64,000 nt of DNA, from contig JAMWBK010000006.1 of assembly GCA_029953675.1 (NCBI GenBank), positions 2,232,001 to 2,296,000 on the forward strand. Reading direction: 5' to 3'. Position 1 is the stretch's first letter. Every line of letters begins with the position of its first letter. The translations under genes were made by a program, and so were the position numbers. This DNA is from Rhodosorus marinus. Taxonomy: Eukaryota > Rhodophyta > Stylonematophyceae > Stylonematales > Stylonemataceae. Of this stretch, positions 1 through 12,236 are shown piece by piece. A model generated the notes under the pieces. It made no database searches. It saw only the letters and a list, made by a program, of their open reading frames with translations, and was not told where the DNA came from.

Positions 1-2204
1 GAACGAGGCTCACAACTCCGCCTGGTTTCCGGTGCTGCTTGGGCTTTCCGTCAATGTGAAGAGCATCTGGCCTGAAATAGTCTCGGAGGCCCTACAGGGC
101 TTGTTTTCGGTGAGTAAATTCTTTCTCGTGTTTTCTACCTCAGCCGTACGAGAGCAACCCCGGAGTCTATCCACTCATAGGGGGTCGAGGGAAAGGGCGA
201 AGATTCTTATTCGTGAGCTACGGTCGTCAATTTGCCTGCAGATTTTGGAGGAGTACGGTGGAAGCTTTACTCCGGGCTTGTGGACGCTGATCTTCCGAGG
301 TGTGCTTACCCCAATCTTTGATGACGTGAAGCTCCTAACTCAGGGGTCTCGGGACGTTAGAGAAGGTGAGTTTATCCCGCGTCCAGCAGAAAAATGTTGG
401 CCGGTGAACACTGATAACTGAGTTCACATGTGATATTCGTAATGTAGAACGGCAGCTAGAGCCCGTCGCTAGGTGGGCTGCTGGGACTGGGAAAGAGGCC
501 CTCATGAGTCTCTGCAAGGTCGTTCTCAAACATTTTTCTAGGACGAGGCATATTTTCAAGGACTGCCTTTCAATTATTTTCAGCTGGGCGACGGGGGAAA
601 GCGAGTCTCTAAACAAGGATGGAATGGAAGCGGTACGACTTGTTGCGATGGAAGGTAAGGTATCTAACTAGGAGCTTCATCACAACCATTGAGTGCTCAC
701 GGCGAGGACAAATCTTGATTAGGTGGAAAGCTTTTTAAAGCGCAGGAGTGGGACGAGCTGGTTCAATCGCTTTCTCTTGCGTTCAACGAGACGATACCAT
801 ATGATCTTCTGCGGCCGCCAGCGGAGTTATTCTCCGCCAAAACTCCGCCCATTGATCTTGAGAGCTTGACCACAGCTCCTGCTGCACTAGCTGGTGAGCG
901 TCCTGACGCTCCAGAAGTCCAACCCGCGGAGGAGCAAGCCCGTGAAGTCATTGTGCCACCTATTCAAATTGATGGTGGTCTCGAAACCGACAGTGAGACT
1001 TTCGACGATCCTGGCGAGCAGGAGCCCCAGGAGTCAACCTCGATGGAAAAGGATGTTCCGCCAAAGTCAGTGGCAGGGAAACAAGCCTTTCGAGTTGTCA
1101 GAGGAAAATGCGTTGCGCAACTGGACCTTATCTCGCTTGTTCAAGACATGGTTGATGAATTTTATATGAAGCTGACGACGCAGCAGATTCTTGCTCTCGT
1201 GGAGCAGATTTGGAAAAGCTACGAATTCGCCCATAAATTCAACGCAAGCGTCGAGCAGCGATTCGCTCTTTGGCGGACTGGTTTCATGAATCAGGTAAGC
1301 ACAAATCAACGCAGTTTTAGAAACGACCCTACTCCGCTGATCGGCTTGCGTTTCCTAAACAACGCTCTGTTGATACTGGCAGGTCCCGAACTTAATCAAG
1401 CAAGAGACGAATGGAATGCTGGCCTCGTTGAGAATCTTGATGTGGCTTTACGCTGATTCCTACAAGGATCCCAAGGCGAAGGAGCTAGTTTCTGTCAGGC
1501 TGACGTCGCTGTTCGAGGAGCGTCTTGGGTATGTTTTCGAAATTTGATGTTGTTGATTATTTCCTCGGAGTAGCTAGATCTAACCACAGTTGCATGGATC
1601 TCGACTGTCCAGTGCTTTCGTTGAGCTGTCCTCAACAAGCCCTTCGGAAGGGGAGGACCATCGCGAGCTCCTCGCATTGACACCTGTAGTTCTGTTCATA
1701 CTGAGCTGTTTCGAACGGCTACCTGAAGCTGAGTTCGCCAGCCTGTGTGAAAGGTTCTACAATATTTTCTTCGACTTGATGGATACGGATGTCAGAGAAG
1801 TGAGAGCCGCTGCCGTGAACCTGGTTCGAATTCGATTATCCGTTTTGCATGGGTATGCGTCGCTGATTAGTGAACCTTCAGATCCCTAGGCGTCGCACTG
1901 ACACTGTCCTGTGTTCCATGTTTGAAAACGAAAAAGATACCCCACGGAGGGCAAGCAGAGCTACATTCCGCGCTCGCTGTTGCCCAAGACCATAAAGGAG
2001 GACGTGTTGGGAATATCTGGAGATGGTGGTGGACTTCAGCTCTTGAACGAAAAGCTTGCTGTGATACCTGGTATTTACGGTCTCAGGACTGAGAAGCTAT
2101 CTACCGGAGAAACACGCGTATACGTCTACGGAGAAGCAAAGTTAGAAGTCATCCTCTCCACAATCGCAACCATGTCAGAGGGTGTATCCGTTACTATTCT
2201 CTAA
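1..2204 (+). CDS. BIG-family ARF guanine-nucleotide exchange factor, C-terminal part (5' truncated by window)
   Basis: This is the C-terminal HDS (homology downstream of Sec7) region of a large Sec7 ARF-GEF of the BIG1/BIG2 type, which activates ARF GTPases on trans-Golgi and endosomal membranes. The catalytic Sec7 domain would lie upstream of the window. Recognisable stretches are AWFPVLLGLS, ILEEYGGSFTPGLWTLIFRG, TPIFDDVK, EWDELVQSL followed by NETIPYDLL, and HKFNASVEQRFALWRTGF followed by PNLIKQET. These align in order with the tail of animal and plant BIG proteins. Exons read as 1-109, 242-365, 460-654, 723-1294, 1383-1528, 1613-1852 and 1937-2204, all with GT-AG introns. A long acidic/Pro-rich insert (about 840-1080) separates the helical repeats. 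The last exon adds about 90 residues ending SVTIL that I do not recognise from other BIG proteins. Confidence 0.82.
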
Positions 2205-3575
2205 GTGCACATAGAAAACAAGTGTTTATGAGGGCGGAGGGGTCGGGATACGAAACATACTAACTATCGTGAGGCTCGATCAGGTGTTGTAAATTGCTGT
2301 CAAATGAAACAACATAGTATATACCGAAAACCGTGAAATAGCACGAAAATTGCACAAGTGTGAATCGTGGGTAGGTGACCAGGTACCCAAATCCCCGGCA
2401 GGGTTCTTCAATTCTGTCTTTACCTCGATCAGAGTTCGGACGGAGTAACTGGACTGGATCTACCAGAAGATTCCCTGCACTACCCGATTCCTTGTACAGA
2501 AAGGTTTGAATGTCATGCGGCTTCAACGCATCGAAAAGCGTCAGAGCCTCTGACTTTGCCACCATTGCCGACAGGTATGGGTGTGAGAGCTCCGGGGGGG
2601 AATGGGGCATTGCTGCATACCCCATTGAATGGACGAGCGCCAATGTGATGATGATAAAAATTCGAAGGGTCATACTTGATTTTGGGGCACAAGATAGGGC
2701 ACAAGCTCAATGGAACGGGCCTCATCATGAATTCGTTTAGTATACACATGAAAAAGTTGTCCCACCATGAAAGGCCTTTAATACGGCAAAATTGCAAAAT
2801 AGTTCGACGTCCAGGACTGAAAAAGGCTCAAAATCCAAGATCAGGGACAAAAAAGACTAGGAAGCTAATCAAGTTATGTCGAATTCCCCATTGAAAATGA
2901 GTTATTGATCTGAAGTTCATTATAGAGACGGACCTGCTTGAGAAGCAGCAGATTCGGAAAAGGCACTGCCAGACATGCAAGCTCCGCTTCACCGCCTTCT
3001 AGAAACCCAAACCAAACCCGCACATCAAGCAATGGGGCATTAGAATCCTGACGAGCTTCTTGGAATCGGCGATAGTGTTTGACAATGAGGCCATCATTTC
3101 AAAATCGTTGAAATCTAAGCCAACCTTTAAATGGGGCATGCCCCGCAGGCTAACCTTTATTATGCGAACAGAAAGGCTCCCGCCAAAATATATGGCAAAA
3201 ATCGTTCCCGCTTAAGTTTTATAAAAGGTACAATAGACATAAAAATATCAGTTATATTCGATTATTGTGAATATTTTAGTGTTATACTTCCAACGTTCAT
3301 TGAGAATTACCCTATTAAATAAGTCAGTAATTTATTTATGGATTTTTATATTTTGATGCTGGTGGAAAATTGCGGGAAAGTAGTGTTTCACATGTGTCCG
3401 GGTGGGTGATTGGTATTGTAGGCATAGCGTGGACGGGAAAGGATGTCGAACGGTTCCTCTCAGCGACCTTTTCTCTCCGTCTTTGGAATAGAGGTGAGAA
3501 AGGCTGAGTGGAGGAGTAATTTGGGGATGCACTGTTTGATTAGAACGCTGGATTGCTTTTTGTGTGTTAGTGGGA
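2205..3575. other. intergenic region, no gene seen
   Basis: No supported gene. Short open frames on both strands lack intron or domain support. The interval holds one copy of a diverged dispersed repeat (about 2740-3165) and an AT-rich stretch at about 3190-3360. Confidence 0.6.
2740..3165 (+). repeat. diverged dispersed repeat, copy 1
   Basis: Matches 18720-19095 in the same orientation through a chain of shared blocks. Examples are an acatgaaaaagtt-like start, gaattattg/gagttattg then ctgaa-ttcattat, gaagcagcag/aaagcagcag, acatcaagc, ggggcat, ttggaatcggcgata, accgttgaaatct/atcgttgaaatct, and ggggcatgcccg. Copies differ by many substitutions and indels, so this looks like an old mobile-element relic without coding capacity. 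Confidence 0.6.
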
Positions 3576-6500
3576 ATGGCTACGTCCACTTTCACCCCAG
3601 GATGGTCTGGTGAGTGGCCGCGTCTCACAAGGGCTTTGCCCTTGAATTTCTTTCGGACTTTGGTCTGGCCTGTTTTATTTACTATGCGATTGTTTTTGAC
3701 ACTTCCTGTTTGTTGGCCGCAGGTTACGTACGAGATTTGTTCTCCTTCTGCCTTAAGGGTAAGACTGCTGGCCAGAAGCGAATTCGCGCTGAAGAAGACA
3801 CGGATCTGCCTGGTTGCCACACCGCGGCCATGGATGCGGAGAGGATGACGCAGCAGAAAACTTCCGAGTGCTCTTCTGAGGGAACAAGCAATCCGAAAAA
3901 GAGACGACGTACTTTCCTGACAATTTTTGCATCTGACGCGCTAGGACCCAATACGGTACTCCAGAATCTGGGGTTTGGGCCCCGACGCTTGCCGGGCTTC
4001 GAAATCCCGCCGTCTCCTCCTAAAATCAAGGCAAACGTAATCGAAATGATTGACTCTGCAGAACAGGATATGAACGACCAGAGCTGTGTACAGACGCATC
4101 CGGAGAGTCCGGCATCCCAGGAAAAAGTGGGAGGCTGCATTGGTGTGGGCAAGAATTCCGGCTCCACAAGCGCATGCCAGAGTCATGAAATCGCGCCCGC
4201 TTATGCTCAAGTTGTCAGCAGAAATAAGATGCCATCTTCAGATGACGAAATGGACGGTGAATCTCGTCGTGAAGAGGAGGAAACTCAGTCTCCGAACTTG
4301 ACGATTGATGAAACCACGGAGCATTCCACGGCCAGCTCATCGTCGTCGCGGAAGGATCAGAAGAGCCGTGGTTGTGTGGGACTAGATGAAGCACCCACAG
4401 AGGTACGCATCAAGGACAAGAGAGACAACGAGGAGGTGGTCTCCAATGCTCGACGGGAACGAAATGCAGCGCTGCAAGTCGTCATCAGGTCGGATCGAGA
4501 AAGCGGAGAAAGAAGCCCTTCGAGTGTTGAACCAGAGCACAGGGTACACAGCGCCCGTGCAAAGACGCTGGTGTCGTCCTCTTCTGAAGAAAACGATCAC
4601 TTTTCGAATCGAGAGGAGAAGATAGGCCCACATGAGAATAGTGATCCCAACTCCAAGGGGTCGCGTTCTCAGAGTAACACTTTGGAAAAGCCCACTAGTC
4701 TAACATCTGCGGAACTGCTGGGTGGAGCACCATTGGGAAATGACTCTGCAGTTGATTCAGAGGTTGCAGCTGGCATCCGAGGAGAGACTGGTGAGAATGA
4801 GGCTAGAGATATTAAGGGGCAAAGGGAGAGCAGAGGGGACGACTTTAAGGTTGTTCTGAGAGAAAATAGGCCAGAGGCGGGTGCCGTTGATGGGTCTAAT
4901 GACGAGCCGAGATCAGAAGGTGCTGACGGTGGGCAAGTGCAATCGTCAAAAGTCAGCGAGAAGGACAGGAGCAAGCATTCGAATCCACCCAGGACTGAGC
5001 AGAACGAAAGAGTAGATGCCAGCCCTCGACTGGTCGCGGAGGAGAGGAAAGCGCAGAACCTTGGCTACGGAGGTATCGCCCAGAACTACTCCAAACCGGC
5101 CGAGGGACTATGCGTCGCTTACTCACAGGAGGTCTTCCCCCGTAAGAACCATTTGACGATCAAGCAGAACCTAATCCGTTCTCCAAGGAAGCTGGGTGCT
5201 GAGTTCCGCGGAATGCCGTTGAAGGCGCAGGATTCCCGGACGGCCTTCCTGAGGAACACTACTTATGCATTTCCCAAAGGATCACACCGAAATTCAATTG
5301 CAAAGCATGGCAGAGTTTCTCCACAGAAGAAATCCACTAACCGCGGCCGCACGGGAGGACTGTTGCATCTGATGCGGGTGATTGAGGACATGCTCGATGG
5401 CACGGGTCTAGACTTTGTGGACGAGGAGCTTCTCATCCGTGCGACTGATGACCAGCGCAGTATCGTGCTCAATGAGCTCACAAACCGATGCATCTCCGAG
5501 GAAAGCCAGAGAAGGGTGATCCTTGGAGGGTTTTATGAGACCCTTTGGCATTGGCTCGACAACGGCACTCGTCGACGAGATTGGAGCTGCATGCAGGAAA
5601 TTCTGATATTCCTAGAGAAAATGCCAATGAAAAAGGTGGGGCCTCTCTCTTCCTCCGAGCGGCATTAGCGGTGGATTCTCCCGGTCTAACCATGTCTATC
5701 CTGAAACAAACGCAGGAGTCCGTAGGCCAGCCTTCAGTGCTTATGCTTGCCGAACGATTGAAAGCGATCGCCGCTATGGAGAGCAACCCGAGTGACCATG
5801 ACGTTGTTCAACCCTGCAAGGGTTCCCAAATTAAAGTTGCCGAGAGAGCTTCGTGTCTATACAAAAACTGGCTCGAAGTTGCTGAGCAAGCTCAAATGCT
5901 GAGAAAACTAAGGTACTGGTGACCTGCTCAATGACCACTCTTCAAACGCCTCGCTGAATCTCCGGCTTATTCTTTTCTAGTTCCTGTCTAAAGAGGAGCT
6001 TCTCGTTGAAACGCAAGAGTGGTGGTATCGAAGACACACCGCGCTCCCCAGTTGACTCAGTAGCGAGGCGAGGGATCTCACTGAGAGGCAATATTGAGGA
6101 CTCTCCCGGCGCTTCCTCGTTTCTGGATCTTCCCGTAGGTTCTTGCAAGCACTCACGAAGCCAGTGAATTTATTTCTGAATTCAGCTGTTCTTCTACCAC
6201 TTCACAGCAGTTTCAGAATGAACTCAAGGATCCGATGGAGTACTCCAAACTGATTAGCGACGCGTATCTCTTTGGAGATGTACTTCCAGGCTCGTTAGGC
6301 AGCAAGGACGGGAAGAAGCGTGTTGTCTGGGCTGAATCCCGGATATCCAGAGAATACGACTCGACCGATGCTCATACCGACGGTTTTCGAACGCCAGAAC
6401 GCTCAGTGCATGAGAATGTCGCAAGCGATGATGCGGTGGAGAGGCATATTACTAATTCTGATAGTTTGATCAACATGACGAAGAAGCGGATTTCAAGAGA

Positions 6501-6882
6501 GACGTCAGTTCCTACTTTTGCAAAAGCGAACAGACGCAGTGAGAAGCAGGGTGAACTGCACTTCGGCAGGTTCAACGACAGAAAGGACCCGGTAAACATG
6601 CTCTACTCCGGGCGCGAGCTGGAGGCTCTCTCTCCCAACAACTCCTTGACTCCCAGCCAGAGACCAAATCTAGAAAAGCTATCCAGGTCAGCTCAGAGCT
6701 CGCGTATTGTTTCCGCCATGAAAGATATGCAAGCGTCATTCGACAACGAGGACCCGTCAAAGGTCATGCCGTTTTCGCATGGCTCTCTGAATAGAAACGG
6801 ATCAGTTGCCAGACCATCACTATCTAAAGTGCCCATCAAGCTCGGCTACCATCGTGTTTCGACAACTTGTTCACGAAGCTAG
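3576..6882 (+). CDS. LW (TFIIS N-terminal) domain protein with PP1-docking motif, PNUTS-like
   Basis: Exons 3576-3609, 3723-5635, 5716-5912, 5981-6134 and 6208-6882 join in frame to 990 residues. Residues about 75-540 are a low-complexity, charged, Ser/Glu-rich region. Residues about 555-710 form a helical TFIIS N-terminal (LW) domain: LLHLMRVIEDML, then WSCMQEILIFLEKMPMK, and after an intron the closing helix KVAERASCLYKNWLEVAE with the typical NW...E ending. Near residue 800 the string KKRVVWAES fits the RVxF/W docking motif for protein phosphatase 1. LW domain followed by an RVxW motif is the layout of PNUTS (PPP1R10), which tethers PP1 to RNA polymerase II for termination; that assignment is inference. 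Basic clusters (NPKKRRR near residue 110, LKRKS after the LW domain) suggest nuclear localisation. IWS1 or another LW-domain elongation factor is the main alternative. Confidence 0.55.
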
Positions 6883-7714
6883 CTACGAACACCGGGACAA
6901 AAGTACTATTGTAACCAATACCCGCTGATTTCCTTTCTACTAACTCTTAGTCCAAGTTCAATAAATTCAAAAGAGAGGCGCAGAGGACAGACCCTGTACT
7001 TCGCAGCGCCAGACTTCAGTTTCATCGTGCATGACAGTCACTTTCCTTCAAGCCAACCCAGCTACTCTTCAAATCTCAGTGACTTTGCGGCTCACTAAAC
7101 TGCTTAATCCACCAAACAAACCGCTGCTTCAGAAGGTTCCAGGGACCAAAAGCGGAGGCTCCCCCCCACCCTACACGTGCAACTTCACACTCTCAACCAA
7201 GGCTTGACCCAAAAGAAGAAAAATTTCAACCTTCCAGTGATGTCCAAAAAACTCACACCAAGGGTTTTACTCTAACTCAAGCCAATCATAGTTTACATAG
7301 CCAAGTCATGCTGCACGTAGCTCCGCGATCCACCTGAAGAACTCAAAGCCACAGGATTTCAGTGTCAGCCTATTTCCAAAACCCTCAATTTTTTCTCAAC
7401 CATGAAAAGACAGTCTGTCTAAATGACAGACTGTCTTTTCGTCCGAATCAGTTTGCTTTTTTAAATAAGCAACTGTGTGGATCGGACTGATGAAACCCAT
7501 GATCGGTTCTTGATCGGGATCTGCTTCCGGTAGGATGGATTGGGTGTGGGAGGCTGCTGAGAAAGATGTTACTACTGGTTGCATAGCTGATAAACTCGTA
7601 TTGATCGATTTGGTGGAGTGTTTCGATGTGTGCTTCGTGTGTTTATAGATCTTTGCTTGTTTGGGCTTGGAGTGGTTTTTTGTGGTCGTGTTTTTTTGTT
7701 TTTTTTCTGGCTCG
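6883..7714. other. intergenic region with a perfect hairpin
   Basis: No gene supported. It contains the 16-bp perfect inverted repeat at 7404-7440 and a T-rich tract (7680-7710) just before the Nudix start codon, probably promoter or 5' UTR. Confidence 0.5.
7404..7440. repeat. perfect short hairpin (16-bp stem, 5-nt loop)
   Basis: gaaaagacagtctgtc (7404-7419), loop taaat, then its exact reverse complement at 7425-7440. It could be a transcript 3'-end hairpin, a small-RNA precursor or a short palindromic element. Confidence 0.8.
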
Positions 7715-8504
7715 ATGGGTGAGAGGAATGGGAAGCCCAGTGGCAAGTTGGGAATGGCAAGAGCGGAAGGTGATAATGGGACGTATGTGGATATCGTCAC
7801 GGAAGATGTTGTGTTCAAGAGATACGGAGCTGTCCTGGATAGATGCGTTAGATATCCGGGAGGTGAGTTGGTGAAGTTCGATATTTGGTCAAAGTACGGA
7901 GCATATCATGTCGTTGTGTCCGCTTATGGATTGAGATCGCTGAGATTTGCTCTCGTCTATGGAATAGGAACTGGCGGAACAACAACGAGTTTTGCCAGTG
8001 CGTCCCTTATGACTCGAGGACAAACACCGTGACGATGATACGAGAGTACTTTCCAGCTCAGCATAAATTTCACTACGGGTTTCCCGGAGGAAACGTTGAG
8101 GATAAACACGGGTCACCGCTCTCTGCAATTCAAGCAGAGCTTGAAGAAGAGGCGGGCTTGTATGGAGGAGAGTAGGTATTCGATCACGGCTCCGAGAAAC
8201 CGAAACCCCTCACCTTACATTGCTCAAGTGGTCTGACCACAGGTGGTTCCCGCTACTGGACGTCGGGAAGGCAGCTCCGCAGGACAAGTATCAAGAAGAC
8301 TGCCTCTACATGTATGTTGCGGTCGACTCACAAGTGAAGGAGGCAGAGACCTCCACCGATGTAGAGGAGCTCATCACGATCGAGCACGGAGTGCCAATTT
8401 CAACAGTGCATGACAGAATATACAAGGGGGAGCTGCAGGCTAATGGAATCGCCACTTTCCTCCTGGCACTCCGCCATCTTAAGTTGTTGGAGTATCCAGT
8501 GTAG
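7715..8504 (+). CDS. Nudix hydrolase family protein
   Basis: Exons 7715-7887, 7968-8171 and 8243-8504 give 212 residues. Nudix enzymes hydrolyse nucleoside diphosphates linked to another moiety. The Nudix box is seen as GFPGGNVEDKHGSPLSAI followed by QAELEEEAGL. It carries PGG, the helix and the metal-binding ELEEEAG, but with one extra residue in the loop, the loop glutamate replaced, and the usual Arg of REU replaced by Ala. The N-terminal part (RYGAVLDRCVRYPGGEL, then KFDIW) and the C-terminal EDCLYMYVAV stretch resemble ADP-ribose/sugar-type Nudix folds. The start codon lies directly after a poly-T tract. The substrate cannot be predicted. With a changed box, activity may be altered. Confidence 0.72.
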
Positions 8505-11500
8505 CTTACACAGACCTGACCTTTGTCAGCGGGACAAAGGAGGTGCAAACTGTTGTACAATTGTCTATACCATTTCATAATACTGATCAATGTTCGTTGC
8601 GGGGCCTGCGCGCCAAGCTTACGCAAGGGTTTTTCCCAGAACAGAATATGAGCTGTTTTAGGCTTAAAATCGTTGTCGGTACTTACTCGGCAGCGGCCGT
8701 AATACACTACATAGAAGAAGTGGCCTCCCTAAAGTTGCTAGTAGGGCGCGGTCCTGATACCTTCTTATCCATGTGAAAATCGCGGCATGCTCTCACTGAG
8801 CTTTGTCTCCATCGAGGATTCTCCTTTGGAAGAGCCTCAGCAAACGCCAGAGTTTCGTCACGGCGGGTAATCTTGACTTGATCCGGCAGATGAGTCCCTT
8901 GCCCATAGAGCGGACGTGCGAAAATGATCTGCCCATACATCCGTACGAGTGCTTATTCCGTATCGAATACGCGTAACTATTGATGATTTGCCGCTACCCG
9001 TCAGGGCTGTAATTTACCCGTATGCGGGTTGATTGCCTGAGCAACTAAATTTTTCTGCATGAACGCCCAGTCCCGTGCTACACGGCCCGTGCTACGCGGA
9101 CTGCCGGCTTCATCAAGTTTTGTCGGTATCGGTGACTAAGCATGCATTTCTTCCACGGCGAAATTCCACGCTCTGCCAGGGGTGCTCTGCCCGGTCGATG
9201 TGGCGCAACCTGTGCATGTTCATTCTGCGCCTTGAGGCCACTCCAAGCAGATCCTGTCGGCAGGTACATTTCCGGGCTGCTGTCCATGCCTTTTTTGAGT
9301 CCGGTCATATTCTTTATTCTAGGTATACCTAGTCTACTTTGCAACATTTTACGCACCCAATTGACTGATGTACCGGAAAGGAATTGCTACGAGACAATTA
9401 TCAATCAATATACTGCAACTTTACCAAAACTAGATACTCTCTCCCTAAGCTGAGGCATGATTTGTGCCGACGAAGCATGAGTCCCGCATGGTCCATTAGT
9501 CCTGCACTGTCCATGAGTCCTGCATTGGTTGGACAATGCGGGACTATGGAGGTGACGTAACAGCAAGTCAGCAGCCGCTTTGCGTTTTTTTGTATAGGTT
9601 TCATTAAAGAAAAATTGAAACATTACAGGACGCACAGCCCGCAAAAGGGTGGGATAGCCTCCTTTTTTTTGGTCCGCGTTCACCCAGGTTTAGAAGGGCA
9701 AAGAAATCCAAGGTCCTGAGAATCATGAATTCTTTACAGAAGGCTGATGATGAAGAGCGGTGCCTCCCTGCGATTCTAGAACGGAACGCCAACAACAATC
9801 GACGAATTTTGTGGCGGAGCATATGGAACAAAAAATATGTATGAAAAATTGAGGCGGATTCAGCAAGTGGGCAGAGCGCAAGTTACCTTAACCCCAATGA
9901 TTCTGATAACCACGCTCCCTGCGGAAGAATGAAAAAATACACGATTCCTCGGGATCCAGACTAGGCAGCATTATTGACCAAATGAAGGCCTGAAACGCAC
10001 TGCTACATGCGCTGCTACTGCGCGTTCATTGTTAAGTTTTCTAAAATAAATTAGGTGGGCTGATCAGGAGAGAGGACTATATCCTTAAAAAATATTTAAA
10101 TCTTTAGGTCGTCAGGAAAGGAAACAAAGCTATTGGCTTGTGAAGAGTTTCCTGACTTGATATTCTGACCAAAGCGGAGAAACTCCGAAGTTCTCATGAT
10201 AACGTCCCATCAAATAATACATAAAACTTTATCAATGACACTCTCTCGTGAAACCCTTGTATTGAATGAAAAAATGTGAGAGGACACTTATGTTTACTCT
10301 AGGAGAGAGCTAGAAGGGTTAGAAAACCAGATGTTTGAGGGAGGTGCGAACGAACAGCAAGGCAGACCGCTAGTATTTCTATTGAACAAGCAATGTATAA
10401 AAAGGTAGTTTGACGCTTATTTTACGAACATTCTCCGAGGCTTTTTCTCCGCTTTGCAAAAATTCATTTAGATTTTACTCTCTTCAAGGAAACCTCGTTC
10501 GAAATTGAAAATAGCTTATTTTTGTACAAAAGTTCACGAAAACATCGTCACGATATGTATCCCTACAGTATCGATTTGTTATTTAAAAATCGTTCACTGG
10601 AAATGACCAGATTTGAAAGGCTGACAGGGGCAAATTTCTTTCTTACAAACAGGTATTGTTCTTTCGCCGAAGCCAAATTGTTTTAGGGGTAGGAACTCTG
10701 ATTCTCTTGGATGGAATGGTGCAGATTGAACTTTACCCTCCTCCCATATTTACCAACAAAGAGTTGTCCAACTCCACCGTACAGGGAGAGCATGGTCTGA
10801 TTGAGTACATCTTTCCTTCAAAATTTGTTTTGTTTTACATCTTCTCCAGATTGAGATGTTCTAGAAAGGGGTATTTTCCGCGGAAGAAAACTTGTCGTTA
10901 CTTCCTCTGAAAAGGGGGCTGTTGAAATCAAGCTTACTAGCAAGTGCAACTCGGCATACCAGGGGGTTATAGAGTGTCTTGTTCGTACGCATATGAGTTG
11001 ATTGATCTAGTTGTAGTTTCCCATGGCATAGCAACCACTTTCCCCTTCCTCTCCCTCCCCCGGGCTCCGGGTGAAGCGCTTTTTTTGCTGGACGAGAAAT
11101 CTGGTGCTCTCTTTCTCCGTGAAGCTTTTTTCTTTCCTTTTCTGAAGTGCAACAGCGGGGATACGCAAGCGGGGCTTGAAAGCAGGTGCCATGTACAAAG
11201 AGCGAGCTTGTTAACATATCGGCGGTCCGCTCGAGGGGCGAGCGTAAGGGAGGAGGTAGCCCTGCAACGTAAAGCACCTGATTCCTAGGGAAGGGCGACA
11301 GCCGTGGTTTTTGGGCCGGCAAATGCTTTGTAGGTTGTGATCCCGTGTAACTGTACACTGCATACGGCGAAGCGGCGAAGCTGGGCTTTGCTGTACCCTA
11401 ATCCTTCTCAACCGAGGAGTCCGTTTTACAGTGGTTTATATATACAAGGGTCGGAGTGTGCTGCAAGTGAAGGATCCACAGAGGTGGTCGACATGCGAAC

Positions 11501-11556
11501 AGTTCCGTCGTTTCTCGGGGTAGGACTTGGTTGAGGTTTCGCACAAGATCAGCGAG
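8505..11556. other. intergenic region of 3 kb, no gene supported
   Basis: Only short frames without domain or splice support. It holds the 18-bp repeat cluster at 9476-9548 and AT-rich DNA at 9990-10660. A candidate 5' exon (ATG at 11492, MRTVPSFLG, followed by a GT) may belong to the zinc-finger gene downstream. Confidence 0.5.
9476..9548. repeat. 18-bp tandem repeat (three direct copies plus one inverted)
   Basis: catgagtcccgcatggtc, cattagtcctgcactgtc and catgagtcctgcattggt follow each other at 9476, 9494 and 9512. They are followed at once by an inverted version (tggacaatgcgggactatgg). The 16-mer atggtccattagtcct from this array recurs at about 31014. Confidence 0.75.
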
Positions 11557-12236
11557 ATGGTTAGCGTCGAGATGGTTTTAAATCCCCAGGGACAGGGTAA
11601 TGGCACGGATGAAATGATTGGGAGGATGATCAGGCACTTTCACGCCTTCCGGCAGCCAATGGCGGCAGCGAGCCTGGGTGAGTATGCGTCTCCACCAGCG
11701 GAGCCCCGCGATGAGGCGAGCGCTGCAAGGTCAAACGAGGTACGTAGTCGATCAAATCTCACCCTTGGGGTTTCCCCGCACTTTTTGAGGTCGCGACGGC
11801 TCATGAGGTCTGCCTGTTCAATCTTGTCCAGGACTCTGCCCGTAGAGGAACTACTGGCAGTGAGGCGATAACTGGGGATCAGGAATCCCTGAAGCGAGGA
11901 AGTACTAGTGAAGGGAGTAGGGCGTTGTCTGACGGGGATGGCAAGGGAAAATTCGAGTGCAAGCTCTGCTCCAAACGGTTTTCTGTGAAGCCAAACTTAC
12001 GGCGACATCATGCGACTGTTCATCTGAAGCAGAAGCCGTATGCGTGCTCAAGGTGTGATCGAACCTTTGGGCACAAGAATGTGTTGGACAACCACATAAG
12101 ATGTGTACATAAGAGGATCAGACCGTTTTCTTGTGATCTGTGCGGGAAGTCGTTTGGCTTCAAGGTTGTGTTGAAGAGCCATATGAAGGCGATTCACAAG
12201 GTAGACTTCAACTCGATGGAGATTGCGGAGAAGTGA
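11557..12236 (+). CDS. C2H2 zinc-finger protein, three fingers
   Basis: Two exons, 11557-11739 and 11832-12236, joined in phase 0 to 195 residues. Three consecutive C2H2 fingers lie in the C-terminal half: CKLCSKRFSVKPNLRRH...H, CSRCDRTFGHKNVLDNH...H and CDLCGKSFGFKVVLKSH...H. They are joined by linkers of the HLKQKPYA and HKRIRPFS kind typical of DNA-binding arrays. The first 60 residues include MIRHFHAFRQPMAAASLG and are otherwise low complexity. It is probably a transcription factor. The protein ends 13 residues after the last finger. An in-frame upstream TTG and a possible upstream exon make the N terminus uncertain. Confidence 0.82.

Noticed and set aside
3332-3820. 162-codon minus-strand frame
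   Set aside because: It covers the promoter, first exon and first intron of the PNUTS-like gene on the other strand and has no recognisable domain.
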